Below the pieces are notes generated by a model. It was not told where the DNA came from and did no database searches. It saw nothing but the letters and a program-made list of their open reading frames with translations. From JADJLQ01 sp031417835 (lineage in GTDB: Bacteria > Bacteroidota > Bacteroidia > Chitinophagales > Saprospiraceae), in NCBI GenBank assembly GCA_031417835.1, contig JANOWJ010000125.1:25351-89350 (forward strand): a stretch of 64,000 nucleotides of DNA, given 5' to 3'. Every line of letters starts with the position of its first letter. Positions within the stretch are counted from its first letter, which is position 1. Shown here piece by piece: positions 17,314 to 26,805 of the stretch. The position numbers and the translations under genes were made by a program.

Positions 17314-19016
17314 TGTTCATACATCAACCTACCACCTATATAATTCTTCAACACTTTAGTCTTTGTAATATCAGCGTCAGCACAAGAGATGAGATCATTG
17401 GAAAGGACGATAAAATCAGCCCACTTACCTACTGTGATGGAACCTTTTGACTTTTCTTCAAATGCTGCAAAAGCACACGCCATTGTATAGGAATAAATGG
17501 CTTCTGCTCTCGTCAGTTTTTGTTCTGGAAAAAATATCAGGCCATTATCCATGCGGGTCCGCGTCACAGTAGCATGGAACGATGCTAAGGGATCTACATC
17601 TTCGACGGGAGTGTCTGTACCATTAGTGACTACAGCACCGCTTTTCAATAGACTTCTCCAGGGATAAGCTCCCGTACGAGCTCTGAACTCTCCCAGTCGT
17701 TTGACCACAAAAGGGGCATCGCTAGTACAATGGATACCTTGCATAGATGCTATGACTCCGAGCTGGCCAAATCGTGGAATATCAGCCGTGTCGATATGCT
17801 GCGAATGCTCGATGCGCCATCGCAGATCTTTTTTGTCCAGTTGTTTATCAAACTGAGCTTGCATCAGATTAAGGACTTCTCGATTTGCCCGATCCCCGAT
17901 AGCATGTACGCATAACTGTAAGCCATGCTCCATGCATACATCCGCCACATCCCGGATCTCTGATATTTCACCCGTATTCTGACCATAAAATTGATCTTCT
18001 CTGTCACTGTATGGCGCCAGCAGCCATGCACCATAGGATCCAAGTGCCCCATCTACATAAGTCTTGACTGCTCGGATAGTCAGATGGTCATGACCCACTC
18101 CGACCATAGGATAAGAGCTCAAAGGTCCTGCTTTTAAAGTTTTACTTGATCCTCCGAGCATGGCCCAGAGGCGAATCTTGAGTGAATCATGAGTCGCTAA
18201 TCTTTTATACCATTCTGCTTCCTCAAAAGTGCATCCTGCGTCTTGAAATGAAGTAATTCCTTTTTTAAGGCATTCCTCCTGAGCTAATAATATTCCTTTG
18301 AGCCACACGCGCTCCAATTCTTCCGGAGGCAAGGTCCTTAAATAAGAATTATACGCTTGACCAACAATCCGTTGCGCTGTCTCTTCAAACATGCCTATAG
18401 CCTGACCTTGATCATCACGCACGATAGAGCCTCCTTTGGGCTCTGGAGTTTCTTTTGTGATGCCAGCTATATCCATGGCTTTTTTGTTAGCAAATGTGCC
18501 ATGGCCACTCGCGTGACGCAGCAACACCGGGTTATCAGGTGATATAGCCGATAATGCATCGTGCATAGGATAACCGTGGACGCTGGCGAACAACGGCTGA
18601 GTCCATTTTTCCTGGTGCCAGCCTCGCCCTATGATCCATTCGCCGGGCTTAGTTGACTTGACTTTTTCCGCTACCATGGCTACGATATCGTCCCAGCTTT
18701 TGGATTTGATAAAATCTAGGTTCATAAGTCCCCCACCTAACCCTGCAAAATGGCCGTGCCCTTCTATAAATCCGGGCATAATAAACTGACCTTGGGCATC
18801 CACTACACGCGTGCTATCACCCTTGAATACTTCTACACCCGAGTCATCACCTACATATATATATTTTCCATCCCGGATAGCAAAAGCTTGGGCTATGGTC
18901 TTAGCGGTATCTACCGTATATACATTGGCATTATATACAATGAGATCTGCCGGCTGCTCTTTGGCGCAAGCCATCATCATCAACACGATGACACTCAAAA
19001 TCCATTTTTGTCTCAT
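17310..19016 (-). CDS. YtcJ-type amidohydrolase lipoprotein
   Basis: A 568-residue metal-dependent amidohydrolase (amidohydrolase-3 / YtcJ-like). The N-terminus MRQKWILSVIVLMMMACAKEQ is a lipoprotein signal. Metal-binding motifs are GFIEGHGHFAG (HxH) near residue 84, then CVHAIGDRANRE and WRIEHSQHID, and a late TNGTDTPVEDVDPL with the catalytic Asp. Relatives hydrolyse amide or formamide bonds; the substrate is not known. It is anchored in the cell envelope and coupled by a 4-base overlap to the GH130 gene. Confidence 0.88.
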   Translation of the reverse strand: MRQKWILSVIVLMMMACAKEQPADLIVYNANVYTVDTAKTIAQAFAIRDGKYIYVGDDSGVEVFKGDSTRVVDAQGQFIMPGFIEGHGHFAGLGGGLMNLDFIKSKSWDDIVAMVAEKVKSTKPGEWIIGRGWHQEKWTQPLFASVHGYPMHDALSAISPDNPVLLRHASGHGTFANKKAMDIAGITKETPEPKGGSIVRDDQGQAIGMFEETAQRIVGQAYNSYLRTLPPEELERVWLKGILLAQEECLKKGITSFQDAGCTFEEAEWYKRLATHDSLKIRLWAMLGGSSKTLKAGPLSSYPMVGVGHDHLTIRAVKTYVDGALGSYGAWLLAPYSDREDQFYGQNTGEISEIRDVADVCMEHGLQLCVHAIGDRANREVLNLMQAQFDKQLDKKDLRWRIEHSQHIDTADIPRFGQLGVIASMQGIHCTSDAPFVVKRLGEFRARTGAYPWRSLLKSGAVVTNGTDTPVEDVDPLASFHATVTRTRMDNGLIFFPEQKLTRAEAIYSYTMACAFAAFEEKSKGSITVGKWADFIVLSNDLISCADADITKTKVLKNYIGGRLMYEQ

Positions 19017-19163
19017 ACCATTTTTTTATATATGTCCTTATAAAGGCACAAGTTAGGAAATTACAGGTCAGGTCCTGCAAAGATTACTTCGCGCACATCA
19101 GGTAGAAACCAAACAAGTCATAGCCATAAATTCGTTAATAAAATAGATATTTGCCTATCGATA

Positions 19164-19187
19164 GAGTATAGACTAAATGGTATACTC
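19164..19187. promoter_or_regulatory. Inverted repeat upstream of rpiB
   Basis: GAGTATA and TATACTC are separated by 10 bases, about 77 bases before the rpiB start. It could be an operator or the top of a leader hairpin; no regulator can be linked to it. Confidence 0.35.
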
Positions 19188-19263
19188 TTTTATCAGGTTT
19201 AATCAAGGAGGCAGACCAACCATTAAAGCAAAGATTCCTCATTTTTTTAAAAAAAACAAGACT

Positions 19264-19695
19264 ATGACCATCGCATTGGGAGCTGATCACGCAGGATTTG
19301 AGGTAAAACAGGAGATTCTAAAAAACTTGCAGGCACAAAATTTGAACTGTATTGATTATGGAGCCTATGACCCAGATCGTGTAGACTATCCGGATTTTGC
19401 TCATCCTGTGGCGAAAGCCGTCGAGGAAGGCACTGCTGATTTTGGCATATTGGTGTGCGGCAGTGGCAATGGAGTAGCCATTACAGCCAATAAACATCAG
19501 GGCATTCGAGCCGCAATATGTTGGAATGAGGACATAGCTAGACTGGCGAGGCGACACAATGATGCAAATATAATTGCTATCCCGGCTCGATTTATCGAAG
19601 CCTCTATGGCTGTCAATCTAGTCAATATATTTTTACACGAAACTTTTGAAGGCGGCAGACATGCCACTCGGGTAGCTAAAATCAGTAATTGTTGA
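19264..19695 (+). CDS. rpiB: Ribose 5-phosphate isomerase B
   Basis: The enzyme interconverts ribose 5-phosphate and ribulose 5-phosphate in the pentose phosphate pathway. The 143-residue protein starting MTIALGADHAGFEVK has the RpiB/LacAB fold pattern, the YPDFAHPVA motif, and the catalytic Cys65 in GILVCGSGNGVAI. The frame is open to 19177, but family alignment fixes the start at the ATG at 19264. It is a single gene, convergent with the Skp-like gene. Confidence 0.95.
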   Translation: MTIALGADHAGFEVKQEILKNLQAQNLNCIDYGAYDPDRVDYPDFAHPVAKAVEEGTADFGILVCGSGNGVAITANKHQGIRAAICWNEDIARLARRHNDANIIAIPARFIEASMAVNLVNIFLHETFEGGRHATRVAKISNC

Positions 19696-19738
19696 TCAAC
19701 AGCCGATCAAAATTCGATTCCAATCCAATTTTCCCGGA

Positions 19739-20245
19739 TTATTTTACGATACCCAATTCTTTCAATACCTGAGGGCCAAGATCTTCGCTTTCGCTGAGGT
19801 ACAAATAACCCGGTTGACTAGAGTCAAATATCATGGTATATTTTCCTTCTTTGCCTATTCTTTTGACTATGGTGTCTATCTTATCCAGGATAGGAGAGTA
19901 CAGACGCTCTCGTCGTTGGACCAATTTATTTTTTACCTCCGTCTCGAAGGCTCGCAGATTTTCTTGCTCTTTAGTGAGTTCTTCTTCTCTTTTCTGAGCT
20001 ATGATAGGTGCCAGGTTGCCTTTTTGAGACTCTGCCTGATAGTCTGCCACATGTTTTTGAAACAATTTAACCATTGCTTCGCCACCGATTAACAAACTAT
20101 CCTGATACAATTTCAATAAGGTATCAGCTTTTGCTATTCCCGGCTCCTTGCTAAGGATTTCGGCTGAATTGAGATAAGCAAATTTTTGGCCTGATGCTGA
20201 GATGGCACAAGCAATAAATAAAAGTGCTAATATTAATTTATTCAT
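19739..20245 (-). CDS. Skp/OmpH-family periplasmic chaperone
   Basis: An exported helical protein that in relatives binds unfolded outer-membrane proteins. The signal peptide is MNKLILALLFIACAISASGQ. The mature part begins KFAYLNSAEIL, the usual strand (K.AYVN...IL), followed by a long charged coiled coil and the C-terminal TMIFDSSQPGYLYL-type strand. I prefer the ATG at 20245, because the upstream extension to 20287 adds no signal-like sequence. This gives 168 residues. It is downstream of the tatA terminator. Confidence 0.9.
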   Translation of the reverse strand: MNKLILALLFIACAISASGQKFAYLNSAEILSKEPGIAKADTLLKLYQDSLLIGGEAMVKLFQKHVADYQAESQKGNLAPIIAQKREEELTKEQENLRAFETEVKNKLVQRRERLYSPILDKIDTIVKRIGKEGKYTMIFDSSQPGYLYLSESEDLGPQVLKELGIVK

Positions 20246-20312
20246 GGTCGGTAAATCTCTTTTTGTATTTAGACGCAAGTTCGTCAAGGAAGTTACATAT
20301 TTAAAATAAATA

Positions 20313-20339
20313 ACCCCGTAAGCTCAGGGTCTACGGGGT
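20313..20339 (-). terminator. Terminator after tatA
   Basis: ACCCCGTA pairs with TACGGGGT across 11 bases. On the minus strand the stem is followed by TTATTTATTTTAA. It separates tatA from the Skp-like gene. Confidence 0.85.
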
Positions 20340-20363
20340 ATAAAGTATATTTTGTTAATACGA

Positions 20364-20585
20364 TTATTTAGGATCGTTGATTTTTTTACGCTCCACTTCT
20401 TTCATACCTTCTTGAATTTCATCTTCGATGGAATTGCGAGCATTGTTAAATTCCTTGATCCCTTTACCCAGTCCTTTCATCAGTTCAGGGATTTTTTTAC
20501 CTCCGAACAATAATAAAACGACCACAAAGATCAGGATCCATTCGCCACCGCCGGGCATCGATATAAGAAATAGTAAAGAGTTCAT
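20364..20585 (-). CDS. tatA: Sec-independent translocase TatA/TatE
   Basis: TatA forms the protein-conducting element of the twin-arginine pathway. The 73-residue protein has a short periplasmic N-terminus (PGGGEW), one membrane helix (ILIFVVVLLLFGG), the hinge KKIPELMKGLGKGIKEF, which is the diagnostic amphipathic helix, and a charged tail. TatC is not in the window. The two Gfo/Idh/MocA proteins here have RRKF-type Tat signals and could be clients. Confidence 0.95.
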   Translation of the reverse strand: MNSLLFLISMPGGGEWILIFVVVLLLFGGKKIPELMKGLGKGIKEFNNARNSIEDEIQEGMKEVERKKINDPK

Positions 20586-20655
20586 TTCTGAAAGGTTGAA
20601 TTAAAAAGCAAATATAGGGTTATTTAAACGGAGATGTCAGGCTTTAACGTTCTGT

Positions 20656-21612
20656 TTATTTCTTCAAGCCAATCTCGCGCAATCGCTCTGCCAGATAAGC
20701 TCCAGCTGTGATCGGGGGATAATGTAGCGGATTATCTACGGTTACCGTCTTTGGCAGACAAGCGAGGTCCATCTCACTCCGCGGGTGCAAGAAAAACGGA
20801 ATAGAGAGTCTGGGTTTGTGCCACTCTGACTGAGGTGGGTTGATCACCCGATGCGTGGTCGACTTAAGGTAATTATTGGTCAGACGCTGCAGCATATCGC
20901 CTACATTGATCACGATTTCATCTTGCTCTGTGACGACATCCAGCCATTCGTTTTTTAGATTGAGGACTTGAAGTCCGCCGGCAGATGCTCCGACCAGCAA
21001 AGTGATCAGATTGATATCTTCGTGTTGCTCTGCTCTTATGGCACTATTCGGCTCTTGGGTGATCGGCGGGTAATATATAGATCTCAAAATACTATTGCCA
21101 TTTTTGATCTTGGACTTGAAATAAGCGTCGCCCAATCCGAGGTGAATAGAAATGGCTGTCAACAAATGACCTCCGGATTTCTCGAATGCTTTATATAATT
21201 TGACACCTGTAGCTAGGTACTGGGGTCGCTCTCGGACATATACATTTTTAGGGTATTCTTTTTTGATCGAATCTTTTCCTACCACCACTTGACCGATTTG
21301 AAAAAATTCTTTTAGGTCAGCCACTTGAGATTGTTTGGCATGCTCTTTACCGAATGAAGTGTACCCTCGTTGACCAGCGAGCCCCTTCACTTCATATTTT
21401 GTCTTTTTCTCTACGGGTAATGCAAAAAAAGCCTGGGATTCTTCATAAAATTTTCGAACCAATGATTTAGGGATTCCATGATTGATAACCCCTACAAAAC
21501 CGATTTCTCGAAAGGCTTTGGACAGTTTTTTAATGAATGCTTTTTTTGTAGCTTCATCGCCTTTAGTGAAGTGCGAAAGATCCACTAAAGGAATAGCACG
21601 TTTTTTAGCCAT
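20656..21612 (-). CDS. 2-oxoglutarate/Fe(II) oxygenase, isopenicillin-N-synthase-like
   Basis: A 318-residue cytosolic oxygenase of the IPNS/flavanone-hydroxylase type. The iron ligands are visible in AEQHEDINLITLLVG (HxD) and STTHRVINPP (distal His), and RLSIPFFLHP gives the 2OG-binding Arg-x-Ser. The N-terminal half has the DIOX_N pattern (IPLVDLSHF, GFVGVINHGIP). Such enzymes hydroxylate or desaturate small molecules; the substrate is unknown. I place the start at the ATG at 21612 (MAKKRAIPLVDL), not at 21684, because the upstream codons fall in a repeat-like spacer. Confidence 0.9.
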   Translation of the reverse strand: MAKKRAIPLVDLSHFTKGDEATKKAFIKKLSKAFREIGFVGVINHGIPKSLVRKFYEESQAFFALPVEKKTKYEVKGLAGQRGYTSFGKEHAKQSQVADLKEFFQIGQVVVGKDSIKKEYPKNVYVRERPQYLATGVKLYKAFEKSGGHLLTAISIHLGLGDAYFKSKIKNGNSILRSIYYPPITQEPNSAIRAEQHEDINLITLLVGASAGGLQVLNLKNEWLDVVTEQDEIVINVGDMLQRLTNNYLKSTTHRVINPPQSEWHKPRLSIPFFLHPRSEMDLACLPKTVTVDNPLHYPPITAGAYLAERLREIGLKK

Positions 21613-21690
21613 AACGGGAAAATTTATTTCTAATATACAAATTTTATACCAATGTGGACAATTGACAATTTGACGATTTGACAATTTCTA

Positions 21691-22698
21691 TTAAGGTCTG
21701 TACTTTGCTTCTGTGAGGATACGATCAAAATCTGTCCATTTCGCGAGTTCCTGGTGACTGATGGCGGATGATTTCATAAATGCCTTGATGATACGATGAC
21801 CTATATAGTTGGCAGCTCGGCCCGGCGCTTCAGGAGGCATACCCTGGCTATGAGGGGCAGGTTGGGTGAGATTGGCTATGTCCCTCCCACTTACTTTATA
21901 TAGAAGCCTATCTGTCAATAGGTATCGCCAGATATCCAATTCATTGGCGCGGACCCAATCGAGCTGATCTTGTGTAAATTCGTACAACAAAGTATCTGCT
22001 ATGGTAGGAAGCCAGGCCTGGACCAGATATGTTTTTTTGCCTTCGGTGAGGATATGATCCAAAAGTCTATTATTAGCGGGTGGTAGCACGACATCAGCAG
22101 CCAATGCATATAAGATCTTGGATGGCAGATGTGCAAGATTGAAGGTCCTGTTGATATAAGTGGAGAAGTTAGGGTTATTGATCGACAATTGATCGTATAA
22201 AGCATAAGTCCCTAAAAACATTTCAAAACCTACGCCGAGAGCATCTCGCCCCTGATCGTTCTGAAATAAAAACAGTCCATAATTAAAATCAGTGATCACA
22301 GGATAGAGTATAGGGGTCTGTTTTTCCGGAAAGGAAAGAGTATATGCTGCAAATGGCTCACCTAAGGTCTGCTGCCAATCCCAATGCCTAAATACATTTG
22401 TTGCGCTGTCTTTTAATCTAATCCTGAACGTATCTGACAAGTATGATTCCACCGCGACATTTTTGATGGTGGTATCGTTGACTTCCAAAATCGCGGTAGT
22501 AATGAGCCGACTCAAGGTCAGATCATGAGCCATTAAACTCTTCAATCCTGCCCCACGGTATCGGGTAGAGTCCCCTATAGCCATCAACCAACTATCATCT
22601 ATTTCTACGGTGACTGGAGGTATATGAGTTGATTTTTTATCCTGATTACAGGCTTGAAGTATACACAAAACCAATAAAAGACGCGTTAATACTGACAT
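21691..22698 (-). CDS. gldB: GldB-like gliding motility lipoprotein
   Basis: A 335-residue lipoprotein (signal MSVLTRLLLVLCILQACNQ). It has the GldB family pattern: GFEMFLGTYALYDQL, a LLDHILTEGKKTYLVQAWLP core, then DQLDWVRANELDIWRYLL and the near-C-terminal PEAPGRAANYIGHRIIKAFM. GldB is required for gliding in Flavobacterium and is widespread in T9SS-bearing Bacteroidota; its exact biochemical role is not known. It lies divergent to a PorT-like gene, a pairing that fits a gliding/T9SS neighbourhood. Confidence 0.88.
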   Translation of the reverse strand: MSVLTRLLLVLCILQACNQDKKSTHIPPVTVEIDDSWLMAIGDSTRYRGAGLKSLMAHDLTLSRLITTAILEVNDTTIKNVAVESYLSDTFRIRLKDSATNVFRHWDWQQTLGEPFAAYTLSFPEKQTPILYPVITDFNYGLFLFQNDQGRDALGVGFEMFLGTYALYDQLSINNPNFSTYINRTFNLAHLPSKILYALAADVVLPPANNRLLDHILTEGKKTYLVQAWLPTIADTLLYEFTQDQLDWVRANELDIWRYLLTDRLLYKVSGRDIANLTQPAPHSQGMPPEAPGRAANYIGHRIIKAFMKSSAISHQELAKWTDFDRILTEAKYRP

Positions 22699-22788
22699 AT
22701 TCCAGGATTGATAACTCTTAACATAAATGTGGAAAACGAAAATACACGAATTTATTATCTACGAAAAATCAGATATTTGCACCCGCTT

Positions 22789-23562
22789 ATGAAAAAGCAA
22801 AGGAACATCTTTTGTCTCTTATTAATATTCATAGGATTATTGGCTGATGCTCAACGCCTCAAATTAGGTGTATATTCGGCTCCTACGATGAGTTGGCTCA
22901 ATACAAATGATGCTACTATCAAATCCAGTGGAGTCGAACTGGGCTATAGTATGGGGGTAGTCGCAGATTATCTGATTCGATCGCGATGGTCTCTAGAAGT
23001 TGGTAGCAATCTGTCACTCCGTCAAGGTGGAACCATCCAATATAAAACAGGAGGCAACATATGGCCTTTATCAGAATTAAAAAACCCTCAATATAATACT
23101 GGCCCCAAACCGATAAAGGATCTGAGTACATTAAAATACAACCTTCAGTTTTGGTCTGGTCAAATCGGGTTTAAGCGCCATTTTAGAGAAAAAGAGTATA
23201 CCAAAATGTCGGTCAATTTCCCGACACTGCATGTTGCAAAACTAATCAATGCCCGTGGGTCTATACTCCAGGAAAAGCTGGTAGCCACCGATGAGGACAT
23301 CAATCGGGATTTGAGGGATTATAACCTGGCATGGTCTATGGGAGTCGGTATAGAAAAAAGAATTCGTCAAAGTACATCGGTCTACGCATCTTTGCAGTTC
23401 ATGCACTTTTTATCAGATCTTACACTCAATCATGGATTCAGGTCCAACCTAGTATCTGCCGGCGATATTAACGATCCGACGGATGATGTCTATGAGCAAT
23501 ATGATGATCATACCCGAGTGCTTTTAAACTCCATCAGCATTAAAATCGGATTACTTTTTTAA
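22789..23562 (+). CDS. porT: PorT-like type IX secretion outer-membrane barrel
   Basis: A 257-residue predicted outer-membrane beta-barrel that in relatives is needed for T9SS. It has the signal MKKQRNIFCLLLIFIGLLADAQ, then RLKLGVYSAPTMSWLNT, the typical PorT opening (G....P..SW...), strand-like repeats, VNFPTLHVAKLIN and the C-terminal SISIKIGLLF. The frame runs upstream to 22708, but the ATG at 22789 gives the signal peptide. It is followed after 8 bases by nadC, so the two are probably co-transcribed. Confidence 0.82.
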   Translation: MKKQRNIFCLLLIFIGLLADAQRLKLGVYSAPTMSWLNTNDATIKSSGVELGYSMGVVADYLIRSRWSLEVGSNLSLRQGGTIQYKTGGNIWPLSELKNPQYNTGPKPIKDLSTLKYNLQFWSGQIGFKRHFREKEYTKMSVNFPTLHVAKLINARGSILQEKLVATDEDINRDLRDYNLAWSMGVGIEKRIRQSTSVYASLQFMHFLSDLTLNHGFRSNLVSAGDINDPTDDVYEQYDDHTRVLLNSISIKIGLLF

Positions 23563-23570
23563 ACTCCATT

Positions 23571-24419
23571 ATGAATCAAAAGCAACTAGATAGTTTTATT
23601 AAACTTTCACTGAAAGAAGATGTAGGCCCTGGCGACCATACCTCTAATGCCTGTATACCGGCTAAAGATATCTCCAAGGCTCGATGTATCATTAAAGATG
23701 AAGGGGTGCTGGCAGGCATGTTGATTGCTAAGCGGGTGTTCAAGCTGGTAGATCCAAAATCGCGGTTTAAAGCAATGCTCAAAGACGGTCAATCTGTAAA
23801 ATTTGGGGACATTGCATTTGAAGTGACCTGTAACACTAGAAAATTATTACAAGCCGAGCGTCTAGTGCTGAATACGATGCAGCGACTGTCCGGGATCGCC
23901 ACATTATCCGATCGATTTGCTGCAGAAGTAGAAGGTATTCCGGTAAAAATATTGGACACCCGAAAAACAACTCCACTCAATCGGTTTTTAGAAAAATATG
24001 CCGTAAAATGTGGCGGTTGTTATAACTATCGCGATGGCCTATATGATTGGATCATGATCAAAGACAATCACATCGATGCCTGTGGATCGATAGAACAAGC
24101 TATACTCCAGGTCAAAGCTTATCTAAAGAAAAATAAACTGAAACGAGGTATCACCATCGAAGTCCGTAATCTGGTAGAACTGTATGAAGTCATCCGGGTA
24201 GGCGGTGTCACCCGCATTATGCTGGACAATTTTGAGTTGCCTATCATGAAGGAAGCCGTGGCTACTGTCAATAAAAAATTTGAAACAGAAGCTTCAGGCG
24301 GAGTCACTTTACTAAATGTGCGAAAAATCGCTCAGACAGGAGTTGACTATGTGTCATCAGGAGCACTGACGCACAGTGCCGGCCAGTTGGATATTAGTCT
24401 GAAGGTAATAAAGAAGTAA
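23571..24419 (+). CDS. nadC: Nicotinate-nucleotide pyrophosphorylase (carboxylating)
   Basis: The enzyme converts quinolinate and PRPP to nicotinate mononucleotide in de novo NAD synthesis. The 282-residue protein has EDVGPGDHTSNACI at the N-terminus, the RLSGIATLSDRF helix, DTRKTTPLNRFLEKYAVKCGG with the substrate-binding Arg and Lys residues, and TRIMLDNFELP in the barrel. Length and motifs are normal. It starts 8 bases after the porT-like stop. No nadA or nadB is in the window. Confidence 0.96.
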   Translation: MNQKQLDSFIKLSLKEDVGPGDHTSNACIPAKDISKARCIIKDEGVLAGMLIAKRVFKLVDPKSRFKAMLKDGQSVKFGDIAFEVTCNTRKLLQAERLVLNTMQRLSGIATLSDRFAAEVEGIPVKILDTRKTTPLNRFLEKYAVKCGGCYNYRDGLYDWIMIKDNHIDACGSIEQAILQVKAYLKKNKLKRGITIEVRNLVELYEVIRVGGVTRIMLDNFELPIMKEAVATVNKKFETEASGGVTLLNVRKIAQTGVDYVSSGALTHSAGQLDISLKVIKK

Positions 24420-24440
24420 GCCGAATCGCCATGCTTTGGA

Positions 24441-25412
24441 TCAATTATTCCAAGTGGGGCTGAATATTTTGTAACTCCACGTATTAGGTAAGTGAGGAAA
24501 AGTTTTGGTCCACTTTTTTTGAAACCTTTTTAGTTCACTCGACTCCATGACACTCAATGTAGTGGCCAGAGCATCTGCATGCGTAGCATTGGCCGCGATC
24601 ACTATGGTCAGATGAGGGCCAGGAATCCCAAACCCGGTCTTTGGATCGATAATGTGTGAATGACGAAGACCATCCTTATCTTCTACAAATTTATATGCAT
24701 CACCTGAGGTGACGATTGAGGCCGACTCCACATAGATGATCGTATCTCGCCAAAGGTGATCTCGTTTTATAGAGGCGGTGATAGCCCATCCACTTTGATT
24801 GGGTGGCGAGACACCTACGTATATATCTCCACCACCATCTACCAGACTCATAGCATAACCCTGTTGAGCTAAAACTTTATATGCTTCATCTACTGCATAT
24901 CCTTTTGCTATTGCACCGAAATCGAGTACCATACCCTGAGGAATTTGAATCTTGTTTTTTTTCAGCCTAATTTTCTTATACCCCACATGTTTAAGTGCCG
25001 CTTTGATTTTTAATGAATCCGGGTAATCATTCAACTTTATGGCCCTTCGCCAGATCTTTGATAGCGCGCCGACTGACACATCAAAAGCCCCTCGGGATAT
25101 ATGGCTGTATTTAATAGAGATGGCCATCAGGCTGTAAAAATCTTGACTTAGTCTAAAAGGCCTACCGCTGGTATCCCGATGCAGTCTAGCTAATTCGCTA
25201 GTGGTGCTATAATCGCTAAACACTTGATTTAGTGCATCAATTCGGTCCCAAGCCAGCTGTACAGCTTGAGTTATTCGGACAGTATCCTCACCATGGACCT
25301 TGATATTGAACTCTGTGCCCATCTTATATGCCTTATAAGCATAGATGCTGGCCTGTGACATAAGCCAACTTGGCAAACATACCAAAAGCATGATGATTTT
25401 AACTCTGATCAT
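24441..25412 (-). CDS. apbE: ApbE-family FAD:protein FMN transferase
   Basis: ApbE attaches FMN to Thr or Ser residues of exported flavoproteins such as NqrC/RnfG. The 323-residue exported protein (signal MIRVKIIMLLVCLPSWLMSQ) has the family landmarks YKMGTEFNIKV, SRGAFDVSVG, LDFGAIAKGYAVD, the flavin-site GGGDIYV, TSGDAYKFV, HIIDPKTGF and ADALATTL, where the Asp helps bind Mg. It looks intact. It is convergent with nadC across a 21-base gap. The client flavoprotein is not in the window. Confidence 0.92.
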   Translation of the reverse strand: MIRVKIIMLLVCLPSWLMSQASIYAYKAYKMGTEFNIKVHGEDTVRITQAVQLAWDRIDALNQVFSDYSTTSELARLHRDTSGRPFRLSQDFYSLMAISIKYSHISRGAFDVSVGALSKIWRRAIKLNDYPDSLKIKAALKHVGYKKIRLKKNKIQIPQGMVLDFGAIAKGYAVDEAYKVLAQQGYAMSLVDGGGDIYVGVSPPNQSGWAITASIKRDHLWRDTIIYVESASIVTSGDAYKFVEDKDGLRHSHIIDPKTGFGIPGPHLTIVIAANATHADALATTLSVMESSELKRFQKKWTKTFPHLPNTWSYKIFSPTWNN

Positions 25413-25488
25413 GCTCTTGACTTTTTAATATTGCTAGGGTTCAAACATCGTACACAGACCATCCGATCAACCCAAAGTCAAATGGCAA

Positions 25489-26805
25489 TCATATAACCAG
25501 TGACTTGCCAGGAGTAGCAATCTCATACCAGCCATCTTTGTCGGGCAATGACTTTGGTTTAGTAGACCAGGTATATGCCTCTGGTTGCAGATTGATATTC
25601 GAATTTAAGGCCTTGTCCCATTCTATGAGTTGACCACTGTATGCAGCCATCCGACCCATGATGGCGGTGAGGGTAGCCTTAGCCCCATTCTCAGCATCTG
25701 CAAACTTGTATTCATTTTTTGCAATAGCTTCAAAGAGGACATCGTGCTCTACCTGATAAGGATTGCCATCGTTTTTATCATCATGTTTGAGTAATGTAAA
25801 CCCCTTACGAGTCTGAATCAGGCCTGGCTTGGAGGCAACTCCTGCTGTACCATCAAATTGCTCGGTCACACTGTTCAGACAACCTTTGCTATGGCGACAC
25901 TGGCTATACATTCTTGAACCATCTGCATATTCATATTCTATGGTAAAGTGATCGTAGATTTCACCAAATTCTTTACCCGTACGAGTCTGACGACCGCCCA
26001 TACCTTTAGCATTGATCGGATAGGCTTGTTTTACCCAGTTGCCTACATCAAGATTGTGGATATGTTGTTCATTGATATGGTCACCGCAGAGCCAGTTGAA
26101 ATAATACCAATTGCGCATCTGATACTCCATCTCTGTTTGGTTGGGTTGTCGGGGTTTTACCCACACGCCGCCATCATTCCAATAGACGCGAGATGCAGTG
26201 ATATCACCTATAGCACCGCCCTGCAAGGCTTCTACCCAGCGCTGATACACCTTTTGATAATGGCGTTGAAGGCCTACTACTACATTGAGTTTTTTATCTT
26301 TTGCTTTTTGCGCAGCCGCCAAAACTCGTCGCACGCCCACCGCATCGGTAGCGACAGGTTTCTCCATAAAGACATGCTTATTCTGGTTGATGGCTTCTTC
26401 AAAATGGATCGGTCTGAAGCCTGGAGGTGTTGCTAAGATGATGACATCGGCCATGGCGATCGCTTTTTTATAGCCATCGAATCCGACGAACTGAGTATCC
26501 GGAGTGACTGCAAATTTTGTTTTATCTAAGCCAGAATCATCCATTTCTTTTTTGATCGCCTTAATACTCTCTTCTATACGATCTGCAAATGCGTCAGCCA
26601 TAGCTACTACCTTTACGCGCTGCTTAGTAGAGATAGCCTGGATAGCGGCTCCAGTACCCCGGCCTCCACATCCGATCACAGCTATTTTGATTTCATCATT
26701 GACTTGATTGTGCACCATTGCAGAAAGCGGTACACTGCCCAAAAGCAAACCAGTGCCACCAATAGCAGCAGTGGATTTTACAAATTTTCTTCGATCCATA
26801 TTCAA
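25489..26805 (-). CDS. Gfo/Idh/MocA-family oxidoreductase with Tat signal
   Basis: A 438-residue NAD(P)-dependent oxidoreductase. The N-terminus DRRKFVKSTAAIGGTGLLLG is a twin-arginine signal. The Rossmann motif IAVIGCGGRGTGAAIQ begins near residue 41, and HVFMEKPVATD is the EKP motif of the family. The C-terminal half is the usual alpha/beta sugar-binding domain. Relatives act on sugars, inositols or glycans in the periplasm; the substrate is unknown. It is transcribed alone, and a long gene-poor region lies upstream. A distant paralogue is encoded at 61477-62790. Confidence 0.9.
   Translation of the reverse strand: MNMDRRKFVKSTAAIGGTGLLLGSVPLSAMVHNQVNDEIKIAVIGCGGRGTGAAIQAISTKQRVKVVAMADAFADRIEESIKAIKKEMDDSGLDKTKFAVTPDTQFVGFDGYKKAIAMADVIILATPPGFRPIHFEEAINQNKHVFMEKPVATDAVGVRRVLAAAQKAKDKKLNVVVGLQRHYQKVYQRWVEALQGGAIGDITASRVYWNDGGVWVKPRQPNQTEMEYQMRNWYYFNWLCGDHINEQHIHNLDVGNWVKQAYPINAKGMGGRQTRTGKEFGEIYDHFTIEYEYADGSRMYSQCRHSKGCLNSVTEQFDGTAGVASKPGLIQTRKGFTLLKHDDKNDGNPYQVEHDVLFEAIAKNEYKFADAENGAKATLTAIMGRMAAYSGQLIEWDKALNSNINLQPEAYTWSTKPKSLPDKDGWYEIATPGKSLVI

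Noticed and set aside
16213..19016. Polysaccharide utilisation locus around the GH130 enzyme
   Set aside because: No SusC/SusD pair, sensor or further glycan-degrading genes are adjacent; its only operon partner is an amidohydrolase.
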